This document shows positions 34,496-43,164 of a DNA stretch of 64,000 nucleotides, in pieces. Location: positions 124,001 to 188,000 of the forward strand of contig JAMLHK010000004.1 in the NCBI GenBank assembly GCA_023957155.1, given 5' to 3'. The first letter of the stretch is position 1. Each line of letters starts with the position of its first letter. The DNA is from Chitinophagaceae bacterium (GTDB lineage: Bacteria; Bacteroidota; Bacteroidia; Chitinophagales; Chitinophagaceae). Below the pieces are notes generated by a model, which was not told the origin of the DNA, did no database searches, and saw only the letters and a program-made list of their open reading frames with translations. The position numbers were made by a program, and so were the translations under genes.

Positions 34496-35536
34496 ATGGA
34501 TAAATCACTTTCACCCTCTTCCAACCGGGCGGTAGCCTGGTGGTTATTAACAGGTGCCGGCATGATCATGGTACAGGTGCTGATAGGAGGTATTACCCGC
34601 CTGACGGAATCCGGGCTGTCTATTACCGAATGGAAGCCTATCACCGGGATGCTGCCGCCTATGGGTGATGCCGCCTGGCAGTCGGAATTTGATAAATACA
34701 AACAAACCGACCAGTTCAGGTACCTGCACTCTGATTTTTCACTCTCCGATTTTAAATTCATCTTTTTCTGGGAATGGTTCCATCGGGTATGGGCCCGGTT
34801 GCTGGGTATCGTTTTTATAATAGGATTTGCGTGGTTTATACTTAAAAAGAAGTTTAAACAGGAAATGGTCATCCCCTTAGTTATTCTGTTCCTGTTGGGT
34901 GCTTTACAGGGAGCTATCGGATGGATAATGGTAAAGAGCGGACTGGTACCTGAAAAATATTTCGTAGGACATGTTGAATTAACTACTCACTTTGTAGCCG
35001 CCCTGGGATTACTGGTCTACACCTTATGGTTTGCATTGCGTTTACTGGTGCCCGAACAGCAAACCCTCCATCATCCGGGATTAAAAAGGTTTACTATACT
35101 ACTGCTCGCGCTACTGTTTATCCAGTTATGTTACGGCGGCTTTATGGCCGGACTGCGGGCTGCCCCTGCTGCACCCACCTGGCCTTCTATCAACGGCGAG
35201 TGGTTTCCCCAATCCCTGTTTAATGATCAGGACCCGGCAAACCTCATAAACAATCCGTTTATGGTACATTTTATTCATCGCGGACTGGCGTACCTGATCG
35301 TTGTACTCATGGTGATCTGGTTCATCAATATACGAAAGCAGGTAAGCTCCCCCTGGCTGAATCAAACCCGCATATTGCCGCTGTTGCTGGTACTCCTTCA
35401 GGTGATCCTGGGTATCTGCACCGTATTATTTTCCCCTTCCGCTACCGCATTAGTATGGTTTGGCGTATTACACCAGTTTACCGCCATGCTATTGCTGGTA
35501 TCCCTGGTATGGATACTGTACCTGGTACGAAAATAA
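34496..35536 (+). CDS. ctaA: Heme A synthase, COX15/CtaA family
   Basis: Oxidises heme O to heme A for aa3-type cytochrome oxidase. Eight membrane helices are visible in two halves, each with the heme-ligand histidine pairs: EWFHRVWARLLG near residue 87 and HVELTTHFVAALG near 160, then VHFIHRGLAYLIV near 260 and GVLHQFTAMLLL near 325. The GGITRLTESGLSITEWKPI opening (residues 31-49) is the COX15 signature. No ctaB (heme O synthase) or oxidase subunit is adjacent, but its presence implies aerobic respiration with heme A. Length 346 aa is standard. Confidence 0.95.
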   Translation: MDKSLSPSSNRAVAWWLLTGAGMIMVQVLIGGITRLTESGLSITEWKPITGMLPPMGDAAWQSEFDKYKQTDQFRYLHSDFSLSDFKFIFFWEWFHRVWARLLGIVFIIGFAWFILKKKFKQEMVIPLVILFLLGALQGAIGWIMVKSGLVPEKYFVGHVELTTHFVAALGLLVYTLWFALRLLVPEQQTLHHPGLKRFTILLLALLFIQLCYGGFMAGLRAAPAAPTWPSINGEWFPQSLFNDQDPANLINNPFMVHFIHRGLAYLIVVLMVIWFINIRKQVSSPWLNQTRILPLLLVLLQVILGICTVLFSPSATALVWFGVLHQFTAMLLLVSLVWILYLVRK

Positions 35537-35671
35537 ATGCCGGCATGCCCTGGTGCTGACCAGGATAACTCCGCATAACCGGCACCGGTTGCCAGGGTAA
35601 TATAATACACGATGGATAGCATATTATTTCGGGAGCTTTTGCGTTAAATATCAAAGTATTATATTGCATTA

Positions 35672-37951
35672 ATGCCTGCGGTTTCCAATATAAAAGTATA
35701 TATAAAGGGGTTTTACTACTCTTTTCCTGTTCAGCTCTTCCTCCTTCACTTCAGGCGTTATCATCTGCTTCTTGTTTTCTGGTTCATTTTATACAGCACG
35801 GTCAATGGGGATTTTATGAGCACCTTTGGCGCCGACTCTCTTTTCCTGGCGCCTGAATATTTAGGAGAAGTAAATGGATTAAGCATAGCCATCGTTGGCC
35901 TGACTACCGGTATTTTTATTATGAGCTGGAATATTACCACCTTTATTTTACATAGCAACCAGTTCAAATTTTTAGCTACCACTTCCCGCCCTTTTTTAAA
36001 ATACTGTATCAATAACACCGTCATCCCGTTACTGTTCCTGCTCTTCTACGTATCGAAAATCGTCTATTACGATATACATAATGAATTGCTCCCGATGCGA
36101 AGAGTGATCATCGTAATTGTCAGTTTTTTATCAGGAGTGAGCTTCGCTATTGTAATTTCCTTTTTATATTTTTTCAGAACGGACAAATCCCTGATGCGTA
36201 CGATGGAACCCGTATTCAGAGATCCCAAAGCCTTTGCTGCCCAGTTTGGAAAAGGCGGTAAACATTTTCATGAAAAAGGGATGCTGCATATCGAGTGGTT
36301 TTTTAATACCCGGCTACAGTTAAGAAAACCACGCAATGTGGCGCACTATTCACAGGAGTTCATTGATACGGTTTTTAAACGGCATCATTTTTCCGCAGTA
36401 ATATCTATCATAGTTGCTTTCCTCTTCCTCGCCCTTCTCGGTATGATGATGGACAAGCCGCTCTTCATTATCCCTGCTGCTGCTGCCATCCTCTTGTTTT
36501 TTTCGGTATTGATTGCCGGTTCGGGAGCCCTTACCTACTGGCTGAAAAGCTGGGCATTCCCGGTATTGCTTCTTATCGGGCTGGGATTGAATTTTTTATT
36601 TGAGAAAGAGGTCATTGATCCGCGTAACAAAGCATACGGCATTAATTATACCAACCGTACAGAGCGCCCGATTTATGACAGGGATCATATCCTGCAGCTG
36701 TGTTCGGCCGACAACATGATCGCGGATAAAAAGAACATGATTGCCATTCTTGAAAAATGGAAACAAAAGCAAAAAGAAGAAAAGCCGCTATTGTATGTGA
36801 TCAATGTAAGCGGTGGCGGTACACGATCAGCTACGTTTACACTGAATGTAATGCAACATTTAGACAGTGTAATGGACGGAGAGCTGTTTAAAAAAACAGG
36901 TATTATCAACGGGGCATCAGGCGGTATGCTGGGAGCCGCCTATTTCCGTGAATTATATCGTTTAAAACAACATGGTGACTCCATATCCCTGCAGGATCCC
37001 CGATATGCAGATAATATATCCAAAGACCTGTTAAATGCCCTGTTCTCGTCTTTTGTAACACGCGACCTGTTTGCGCCCGCCCAACAGTTCAAAGCGGGAC
37101 GCTTCAGCTACATTAAAGACAGGGGATATGCATTTGAAGAGCAATTTAACCGCAACACAAAGAAAATCCTCAATTATACATTAGGTGAAATTATGGATGA
37201 CGAAGCTAATGCGGAAATCCCGCTCATGCTTTTTAATGCCACCATCACCCGCGATGGGCGCAAAATGATTTTCAGCACGCAGCCCGTTAGTTTTATGATG
37301 CGCAACTGGCCGGACCCGTTAACCGGTAAAACTACCGAGCCGGATGCTATTGACTTTGCTGCTTTTTTTAAAAAACAGGATCCCTATAATCTCAGGCTGC
37401 TTTCCACCCTACGCATTAATGCCACCTTTCCGTATGTGCTGCCTAATGTATGGCTGCCCTCCAACCCCATCATTGATGTTATGGATGCGGGTATGCGCGA
37501 TAATTTTGGAGAAGAATCCTCTCTTCGTTTTTTACACGTTATGGACGACTGGATCGCTGCAAATACCGCAGGCGTGGTATTTATACAAATACGAGACAGG
37601 AAAGACGGCGAATGGGATGAGGGATATGAAGACGCCAGCCTTCCGGGTATGTTTACCAAACCTATCATGACCCTGCAGCACAACTGGATGAAAATGCAGG
37701 ATTATTACCATGATGAAATGATCCAATATGCCCATACCGGCTTCAGCTTTCCATTTAATAAGGTAACTTTTTCTTACTCTCCGCTACCTAAGCAAAAAGG
37801 GGCGGCGCTGAACTTTCACCTCACCAACAATGAAAAATTAGACATCAGGAGATCACTGCAATCGGATCCCAATATAGAGGCATTTAAAAAGATCAGCTCC
37901 TGGCAAACTATTTTTCCGAAGGACGGATCAGCCGAAAAGCATCCGGAATAA
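35672..37951 (+). CDS. Membrane-anchored patatin-like phospholipase
   Basis: A 759-aa protein with an N-terminal membrane part of about five or six helices (residues 18-320) followed by a patatin domain (about 370-690). The catalytic set is visible: oxyanion loop VSGGGTRSA (377-385), nucleophile Ser416 in INGASGGMLG and Asp605 in DAGMRDNFG (usual D-G-G/A). It is expected to hydrolyse acyl esters of membrane lipids on the cytoplasmic side. Its last 44 bases overlap the end of the convergent lipid kinase gene. No regulator is nearby. Large patatins with membrane heads are common in Bacteroidota. Confidence 0.85.
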   Translation: MPAVSNIKVYIKGFYYSFPVQLFLLHFRRYHLLLVFWFILYSTVNGDFMSTFGADSLFLAPEYLGEVNGLSIAIVGLTTGIFIMSWNITTFILHSNQFKFLATTSRPFLKYCINNTVIPLLFLLFYVSKIVYYDIHNELLPMRRVIIVIVSFLSGVSFAIVISFLYFFRTDKSLMRTMEPVFRDPKAFAAQFGKGGKHFHEKGMLHIEWFFNTRLQLRKPRNVAHYSQEFIDTVFKRHHFSAVISIIVAFLFLALLGMMMDKPLFIIPAAAAILLFFSVLIAGSGALTYWLKSWAFPVLLLIGLGLNFLFEKEVIDPRNKAYGINYTNRTERPIYDRDHILQLCSADNMIADKKNMIAILEKWKQKQKEEKPLLYVINVSGGGTRSATFTLNVMQHLDSVMDGELFKKTGIINGASGGMLGAAYFRELYRLKQHGDSISLQDPRYADNISKDLLNALFSSFVTRDLFAPAQQFKAGRFSYIKDRGYAFEEQFNRNTKKILNYTLGEIMDDEANAEIPLMLFNATITRDGRKMIFSTQPVSFMMRNWPDPLTGKTTEPDAIDFAAFFKKQDPYNLRLLSTLRINATFPYVLPNVWLPSNPIIDVMDAGMRDNFGEESSLRFLHVMDDWIAANTAGVVFIQIRDRKDGEWDEGYEDASLPGMFTKPIMTLQHNWMKMQDYYHDEMIQYAHTGFSFPFNKVTFSYSPLPKQKGAALNFHLTNNEKLDIRRSLQSDPNIEAFKKISSWQTIFPKDGSAEKHPE

Positions 37952-38807
37952 TGCTGATATCAAAAGAAGGGGCTGTAGGTTTGGGGTCGCCGTCTATGTG
38001 CAACGGGGCAGAACCGGGATTCCCGATATGAAGACGATCTGTTTGAAAATAGATGATCCCCTTTTTCGTATAATGGAGTTCATTTACCTTACCCCTCCTG
38101 ATCTGCCACAGCACCGCCAGCAACATATACGTTTTATTCATCTTCGGCATAAAAACAATATCCAGCAAACCATCATTTAACCGGGCTTCAGGAGCGATGG
38201 TAAACCGGTTGCCAAATTGGTTACTGTTGGCTATGCTGATAAAAAACGCATCGGCTGAAAGCGGAGTGTTACCAACGGATACTTCAAAGGGATAGGGCTT
38301 AGCTCTTAAAAAATTAGCAATGGTCTGCCTAACATACGTGATCAATCCCCTCTTGTTTTGCTTCGCGAAATCATGAGCCACCTGTGCATCAAAGCCCAGT
38401 CCGCTAAGCATACATGAAAAGTTACTATTGATCGTAAACGCATCGGTAAGCACCGGTTTACCTGTAAAGATAAGATCGAGGGCTTTACCCGGGTTCTTAG
38501 GTATGCCGGCACTAAAGGCCAGTCCATTACCGGAGCCACAGGGGATGATCCCAAAGGGAATACCGGTATCCCTCAAATCATTCACTACACTATTGATGGT
38601 ACCATCCCCGCCGGCCACCACAATATCGGTTATTCCTTCTTCCGCTATTTTAGTACGTATACCGCTATAATTACCCTCAGGATGAGTTGTATGAATTTCA
38701 AAGCTGACTCCCGCTGCGGCACATTTTTTTTCAATGAGCTGCCTGATACGGAACTTATTGCCGGTACCGGCAATCGGGTTGAGTAAAAAAATAATCTTTC
38801 GCTTCAT
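37908..38807 (-). CDS. YegS/DagK-family lipid kinase
   Basis: A 299-aa diacylglycerol/sphingosine kinase-like enzyme. NPIAGTGNKFRIR (residues 10-22) and the nucleotide-binding GGDGT (66-70) followed by GIIPCGSGNGLAFSAGI are the family landmarks; metal-site residues lie in the beta-rich C-terminal domain (ARLNDGLLDIVF, HIDGDP). It phosphorylates a lipid hydroxyl; the precise lipid (diacylglycerol, phosphatidylglycerol, or, since some Bacteroidota make sphingolipids, a sphingoid base) cannot be told. It overlaps the end of the patatin gene by 44 bp tail to tail. Confidence 0.9.
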   Translation of the reverse strand: MKRKIIFLLNPIAGTGNKFRIRQLIEKKCAAAGVSFEIHTTHPEGNYSGIRTKIAEEGITDIVVAGGDGTINSVVNDLRDTGIPFGIIPCGSGNGLAFSAGIPKNPGKALDLIFTGKPVLTDAFTINSNFSCMLSGLGFDAQVAHDFAKQNKRGLITYVRQTIANFLRAKPYPFEVSVGNTPLSADAFFISIANSNQFGNRFTIAPEARLNDGLLDIVFMPKMNKTYMLLAVLWQIRRGKVNELHYTKKGIIYFQTDRLHIGNPGSAPLHIDGDPKPTAPSFDISIIPDAFRLIRPSEK

Positions 38808-38869
38808 GCAGGAAAACGGTATACCAACAATAACATTAGGATAAAACGCCGGACATTGAGCAGGACAGC

Positions 38870-39427
38870 CTACGCTCTCTGAGGTAATTTCTTCTTGGAC
38901 TTCAACGCGTGATTGATGGCTTCCGAGAGATTTTGAAGGGTTGGCTTTGCCATAAACCGGTCTCCATTAATCAATAAAGCCGGTACCTCTGTTATCCCTG
39001 CTTCAACCGCCTGCATCTGGTCATCCCGAACATACCATCCGTATTTTGAATTCATCAGATCATCAAGAAAGTGCTTGGCGGTTACCCCCACATCCCGTGC
39101 ATAGCCTTTAAGGCTGATCGTACCCAGGTTGCGCTGGTGGTTAAGCAAGATATTATGCATTTCCCAAAACTTTCCTTCCTGCCCGGCTGCAATAGCAGCT
39201 TCTGCCGCTTTAAAAGAACGCTGGTGAATACGGGTAAGCGGAAAATGACGGAAATTATATTTTATCTTTCCTTTATACGTTTCCAGTAACTGGAGCATTA
39301 TTCCATGAATTTTAGCCGTATCAGCACTCTCATAATCACCATATTCCACGATCAGCACTTTGGCTTCGGGATTACCTACAATCATTTCTTTTGGCGGAAT
39401 TACCCTTTCTTCAACTTTTACCTTCAT
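38870..39427 (-). CDS. DsbA-fold protein without cysteines
   Basis: A 185-aa cytoplasmic thioredoxin/DsbA-fold protein (no signal peptide). The order is that of DsbA_4/thioredoxin_4 proteins: an initial strand AKVLIVEYGDYES, a helical insertion with EGKFWEMHNILLNH, and the cis-proline loop GITEVPALLINGDRF. The site of the normal C-x-x-C (after EYGDYE) reads SADTAK, and there is no cysteine in the entire protein. It therefore cannot do thiol-disulfide exchange. It may be a binding or chaperone-like derivative. It lies alone, minus strand, 62 bp downstream of the lipid kinase start in map order. Confidence 0.82.
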   Translation of the reverse strand: MKVKVEERVIPPKEMIVGNPEAKVLIVEYGDYESADTAKIHGIMLQLLETYKGKIKYNFRHFPLTRIHQRSFKAAEAAIAAGQEGKFWEMHNILLNHQRNLGTISLKGYARDVGVTAKHFLDDLMNSKYGWYVRDDQMQAVEAGITEVPALLINGDRFMAKPTLQNLSEAINHALKSKKKLPQRA

Positions 39428-39612
39428 AACCCAATCTTTTTATTATTAACCCATTGATGTCAAAATAGATGCCATACCATCATTCTGTGTAAAACAGGGG
39501 ATAATATAGTTAAAAGGACATCAATTTAATGTGATTTCCAGTAATTTAACTCAATATACCACTTAATGACATAATGTCTTGATAAGGTTACTGTTTTTTT
39601 AAAAAAATCAGG

Positions 39613-39620
39613 TAGGTTTG
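39613..39620 (+). promoter_or_regulatory. -7 box of the LOG gene
   Basis: TAGGTTTG exactly matches TAnnTTTG and lies 23 nt before the ATG at 39644. No TTG is at N19-21. Here, unlike at nadE and ctaA, a normal 5' leader of about 15 nt is predicted. Confidence 0.45.
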
Positions 39621-39643
39621 AATACCCAAATAATTGGAAATCT

Positions 39644-40417
39644 ATGGCAAAAGTTACAAAATCGGATATCCGGTTCTTAGAAGGACCACAATCGAGATGG
39701 GAAGAATTTAAGTTTGTTATAAGGGTAGCCTGGGAATTTATCAAGGGATTCAGGGCCTTACATTTTGCCGGACCCTGTGTTACCATTTTCGGATCGGCGA
39801 GATTTAATGAAGATCATGAATTTTATAAACTCACCCAGAAACTATCCGGAGCCATCGCAAGAATGGGTTTTACCATTATGACGGGCGGCGGACCGGGCAT
39901 TATGGAAGCGGCTAACCGGGGTGCCCGGGAGGCCGGTGGCAGATCGGTTGGCTGTAATATTATATTGCCGCATGAGCAACATCCCAATCCTTACTTAGAT
40001 AAATGGGTGAATATCAGGTACTTTTTTGTTCGAAAGACCTTGTTGGTTAAATATTCCTACGCATTTGTAGTAATGCCGGGAGGCTTTGGCACCCTGGACG
40101 AGTTATTTGAATCATTGACCCTCGTTCAGACAAAAGTGATCCAAAAGTTTCCTATTATAATTTTTTGTAAAGAGTTTCACGCCGAGCTTATGAACTATAT
40201 AGACAAGCTGAAAACGGCGGGTACCATTGCTGCTGAGGACCTGGACCTTGTGCTACTTACCGATTCTATTGAGGAAGCGGTTGACCATATCAAAAAATAC
40301 AGTATTGACCAGTTCGGATTAAAATATGCAGAGCCGAAACCGGCAAAATGGCTGTTTGAGAAAAGATTCTTCTATTTTGATAATGCAAACCGGCAAATGG
40401 AAAAAGAACCCGTATAA
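39644..40417 (+). CDS. LOG-family protein (TIGR00730), pyrimidine/nucleotide-5'-monophosphate nucleosidase-like
   Basis: A 257-aa Rossmann-fold protein. The LOG motif G-G-G-P-G-I-M-E-A-A-N-R-G-A (TGGGPGIMEAANRGA) is at about residues 83-97 and the second motif MPGGFGTLDELFE at about 145-157. The family cleaves the N-glycosidic bond of nucleotide 5'-monophosphates, including cytokinin nucleotides in plants. The N-terminal 40-residue extension, with a hydrophobic stretch FVIRVAWEFIKGFRAL, and the C-terminal 50 residues are typical of the long bacterial form. It is codirectional with the aminotransferase, 69 bp before it. Confidence 0.9.
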   Translation: MAKVTKSDIRFLEGPQSRWEEFKFVIRVAWEFIKGFRALHFAGPCVTIFGSARFNEDHEFYKLTQKLSGAIARMGFTIMTGGGPGIMEAANRGAREAGGRSVGCNIILPHEQHPNPYLDKWVNIRYFFVRKTLLVKYSYAFVVMPGGFGTLDELFESLTLVQTKVIQKFPIIIFCKEFHAELMNYIDKLKTAGTIAAEDLDLVLLTDSIEEAVDHIKKYSIDQFGLKYAEPKPAKWLFEKRFFYFDNANRQMEKEPV

Positions 40418-40486
40418 TCGCGAACCTCTCACAAAAACCAATAAGCAACAGCCATAAACCCATAAACCGCAACTTAACTCATCATT

Positions 40487-41632
40487 ATGCCGCCTGTTGT
40501 TTCCAAACTTCCTGATGTAGGCACTACCATCTTTACGGAAATGAGTGTCCTGGCAAGGGAGTACAATGCGGTAAATCTGGGACAGGGCTTTCCTGATTTT
40601 GATATGAATAAGGAGCTGATCGCTAAAGTAAATGAAGCGATGCAAAAAGGGTATAATCAATATGCTCACATGAATGGTTATATACCTCTGCGGGAGGTGC
40701 TGGCAGACAAGATAGAACACCTGTATGACGCTGCGATCAATCCCGATACCGAAATTACCATTACCCCCGGCGGAACCTATGCCATATACACTGCGCTAAC
40801 CAGCATTCTGCAACCGGGAGATGAAGTCATTATTTTCCAGCCCGGGTATGATAGCTATATTCCAAACGTGGTGATCAATGGAGCCGTACCGGTACTTATT
40901 CCTTTACGTTATCCCGATTACCATATTGACTGGGAGGCGGTGCGAAGCGCCATCAGCTCCCGTACCCGTATGATCATGCTTAATTCACCGCATAATCCTA
41001 CAGGCAAAATATTACGGCAGGAAGACATAGAGGCATTAAGAAGTATCATTAAAGAAACGGATATTCTTATACTGAGCGATGAGGTATACGAGCATATCCT
41101 GTTTGATACATTACCCCATCAAAGTATGCTAAGATATCCTGACCTGTCAGCCAGGAGCTTTGTATGCTTTTCTTTTGGCAAAATATACCACTGCACCGGC
41201 TGGAAGATCGGGTACTGCATTGCTCCGGCAGCGCTCATGCAGGAATTCCGGAAGGTTCACCAGTTCAACTGTTTTTCTGCCGATACCCCCAAACAGGTAG
41301 CTTTAGCTTCTTTCCTGAAACAGAAAGAGCAATATGAATCTTTAGGAAGCTTTATCCAGCAAAAAAGAGATTATTTCATCAGCCTGATGAAAGGCACAAA
41401 ATTCAGGATGCACGCTTCATACGGCAGCTATTTTATTTTGGGGAGCTACGGGCATTTTAGCGATGAAAGCGAAAAAGATTTTGCTGTTCGCATTACTAAA
41501 GAATACGGAGTAGCCAGTATACCCGTTTCGGCATTTTATCATATTCCCACTGATAATAAAGTGCTGCGTTTTTGCTTCTGCAAAAAAGAGGAAACATTAG
41601 AAAAGGTGGCAGACCGGCTAAAAAACATATAG
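40487..41632 (+). CDS. Methionine aminotransferase (class I/II PLP enzyme)
   Basis: A 381-aa fold-type I aminotransferase of the YbdL/kynurenine aminotransferase group. The VNLGQGFPDFDM opening, GGTYAIYTAL, NSPHNPTGKIL and SFGKIYHCTGWKIGY (PLP lysine Lys232) are standard; the Arg that binds the substrate carboxylate is in the C-terminal VLRFCFCKKEE segment. YbdL-type enzymes transaminate methionine and aromatic amino acids. A role in methionine salvage is inferred only from family name. The N-terminal segment PPVVSKLPDVGTTIFTEMS is conserved. A hairpin lies just after the stop. Confidence 0.9.
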   Translation: MPPVVSKLPDVGTTIFTEMSVLAREYNAVNLGQGFPDFDMNKELIAKVNEAMQKGYNQYAHMNGYIPLREVLADKIEHLYDAAINPDTEITITPGGTYAIYTALTSILQPGDEVIIFQPGYDSYIPNVVINGAVPVLIPLRYPDYHIDWEAVRSAISSRTRMIMLNSPHNPTGKILRQEDIEALRSIIKETDILILSDEVYEHILFDTLPHQSMLRYPDLSARSFVCFSFGKIYHCTGWKIGYCIAPAALMQEFRKVHQFNCFSADTPKQVALASFLKQKEQYESLGSFIQQKRDYFISLMKGTKFRMHASYGSYFILGSYGHFSDESEKDFAVRITKEYGVASIPVSAFYHIPTDNKVLRFCFCKKEETLEKVADRLKNI

Positions 41633-41662
41633 ACGCTATCCGCTAAAAACAGGGGTCATACG

Positions 41663-41684
41663 GGATGGGTGAAGCTCACCATCC
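41663..41684. terminator. Hairpin between convergent genes, possible bidirectional terminator
   Basis: GGATGGGTGA (41663-41672) pairs with TCACCATCC (41676-41684) with one bulged G and a 3-nt loop. It is between the convergent aminotransferase and the 183-aa gene (41692). A-rich sequence follows on the plus strand but there is no real T-run. Confidence 0.4.
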
Positions 41685-41691
41685 GAAAAAC

Positions 41692-42243
41692 TCAACGGGA
41701 TGTTGCGGGAAGAAACGATGCCGGCGTGTGGGAGTAAGTTACCGGCTGAACAAAAAATAACGGGGAGCTGCTTCTTTGAACACCAATGCTACCCGATATA
41801 GAAAAAGTTTTCTCTTCATTCATATACATCAGACCTAATGTTGCCCCGGAATATACGCCGTAATTGCTTTTAAACAACCCGTTATTGATACCCTGCTTGG
41901 TAGCGGCAGAAGACGGAAAAGAACCATTGAAATGAATATAGGCGGGTGCCGCAGAAACACCCGCAAAAGCATACCAGTTGTTATTTAACCTGCGGTTAAG
42001 CTGTAAACCTATGGGTGCGCTGATATAATTGGCGCTGCCTCCGTTGAAAAAAACAAACCCGCTTGAAAGCCCGCTGTACCGGGAAACAAACCATTTTTTA
42101 CCGGGTACATAACCGCTTATGCCCTCATATTTATTTTCAGATTTGTACTGGTGCAAATGATCCGGGGCCTGCAATGGAGAAACCGTCTGTGCACCGGCCG
42201 TTACTGAAAAAAAAGATACGATAAACACCAACAAAACACGCAT
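41692..42243 (-). CDS. Secreted beta-barrel-like hypothetical protein
   Basis: A 183-aa protein with signal peptide MRVLLVFIVSFFSVTAGAQ. The rest has alternating hydrophobic strands rich in Gly, Ser, Tyr and Asn (SSGFVFFNGGSANYISAPIG, NNWYAFAGVSAAPAYIHF, YSGATLGLMYMNEEKTFSISGSIG), as in small outer-membrane beta-barrels or beta-sandwiches. No known motif. The C-terminus is not a classic Bam signal (no terminal Phe). It could be an outer-membrane protein of a 6-8 strand barrel, but this is an inference from pattern only. Confidence 0.6.
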   Translation of the reverse strand: MRVLLVFIVSFFSVTAGAQTVSPLQAPDHLHQYKSENKYEGISGYVPGKKWFVSRYSGLSSGFVFFNGGSANYISAPIGLQLNRRLNNNWYAFAGVSAAPAYIHFNGSFPSSAATKQGINNGLFKSNYGVYSGATLGLMYMNEEKTFSISGSIGVQRSSSPLFFVQPVTYSHTPASFLPATSR

Positions 42244-42295
42244 ACCCGTTAAGCTTAGCTATAAAATTACGGATTGTTGACCTATTATCCTGTTA

Positions 42296-42595
42296 TTATA
42301 CCTCTTTTTCGGCCAACCGGGCTTCTACTTCATATTTATTATTACGGTATCCATGTTTTATGGTTTCCAGGGTATACCTGGCTATAAAAGGAAAGAAGCC
42401 ATACCGTTTAAACTGTTCTACATGCTTCAGTTCATGCTTTACCCAGCGGGTATCCTGCAAAAATTCTCCGGCAGTAGCATTATACAGATATATGGTTTTC
42501 CCCAGCGTAAACGCCACATTATCTACCCCCAGGCAGCCGGCAGCCAGCTTTGCTTTCCATGACTTTTCTTTGATCCTGATACCTGATATCTCCAT
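42296..42595 (-). CDS. Small HExxH protein, DUF4157-like
   Basis: A 99-aa protein with the zincin-like motif WVKHELKHVEQFKRYG (His54, Glu55, His58) after a beta-rich N-terminus. In DUF4157-like proteins of Bacteroidota the same H-E-x-x-H-x-x-Q motif is seen; here it is a minimal form, and no distant third zinc ligand can be pointed to (Glu90-92 in EVEARLAEKEV are candidates). No signal peptide. Its stop is 4 bp before the bcp stop region, on the same strand, immediately upstream of nothing else in that frame. Whether it is an active peptidase is unknown. Confidence 0.75.
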   Translation of the reverse strand: MEISGIRIKEKSWKAKLAAGCLGVDNVAFTLGKTIYLYNATAGEFLQDTRWVKHELKHVEQFKRYGFFPFIARYTLETIKHGYRNNKYEVEARLAEKEV

Positions 42596-42599
42596 ATAC

Positions 42600-43067
42600 T
42601 TATTGCTGTTCCCCGAATTTTATGATCTCTTCGGCATGTTGTTTTGTTTTGGGCCGTAAAAATATCTTCCTGATGATCCCCTTTTCATCAATCACGAACG
42701 TGGTACGATGCAATCCCATAAACTTTCTTCCATACAACTGCTTCTCGCCCCATACGCTGTATTTGCTGATGATTTTATGACCGGGATCAGCCAAAAGATC
42801 GAAAGGAAGGGTATACTTTTCTTCAAATTTCCGGTGGGAGAGCATATCATCCGGACTTACCCCCAGTATTTCAAATCCTTTTTGCTTTAACAACGAATAA
42901 TTATCCCTTAAATTACATGCCTGGGAGGTACATCCCGGCGTATCATCTTTCGGGTAAAAATATAATACCAGCTTTTTTCCTTTATAGTCCGATAAGGCAA
43001 TTTTTTCTCCTTTCTGATTTCTTCCCGAAAAAGCCGGGGCCTTATCACCTTCTTTTAGCATAATCAT
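42600..43067 (-). CDS. bcp: Thioredoxin-dependent peroxiredoxin, BCP type
   Basis: Reduces hydroperoxides with thioredoxin. The peroxidatic Cys46 and resolving Cys51 lie in DDTPGCTSQACNLRD, the 1-Cys-to-2-Cys BCP arrangement; LVLYFYPKDDTPG precedes it and YGRKFMGLHRTTFVIDEKG is the C-terminal signature. About 155 aa is normal. Start candidates are ATG 43067 (used) and ATG 43061; the ORF upstream to 43157 has no conserved sequence. It is followed by the DUF4157-like gene 4 bp later, probably cotranscribed. Confidence 0.93.
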   Translation of the reverse strand: MIMLKEGDKAPAFSGRNQKGEKIALSDYKGKKLVLYFYPKDDTPGCTSQACNLRDNYSLLKQKGFEILGVSPDDMLSHRKFEEKYTLPFDLLADPGHKIISKYSVWGEKQLYGRKFMGLHRTTFVIDEKGIIRKIFLRPKTKQHAEEIIKFGEQQ

Positions 43068-43164
43068 AATGAGTGTGAAAATATAGAAAATGTAGAAATA
43101 TGAAAATAGCATGCAAGATGGTGTGTACCCCCGGAACCTGCAAACTAAAAGGTACATCTCCGTA

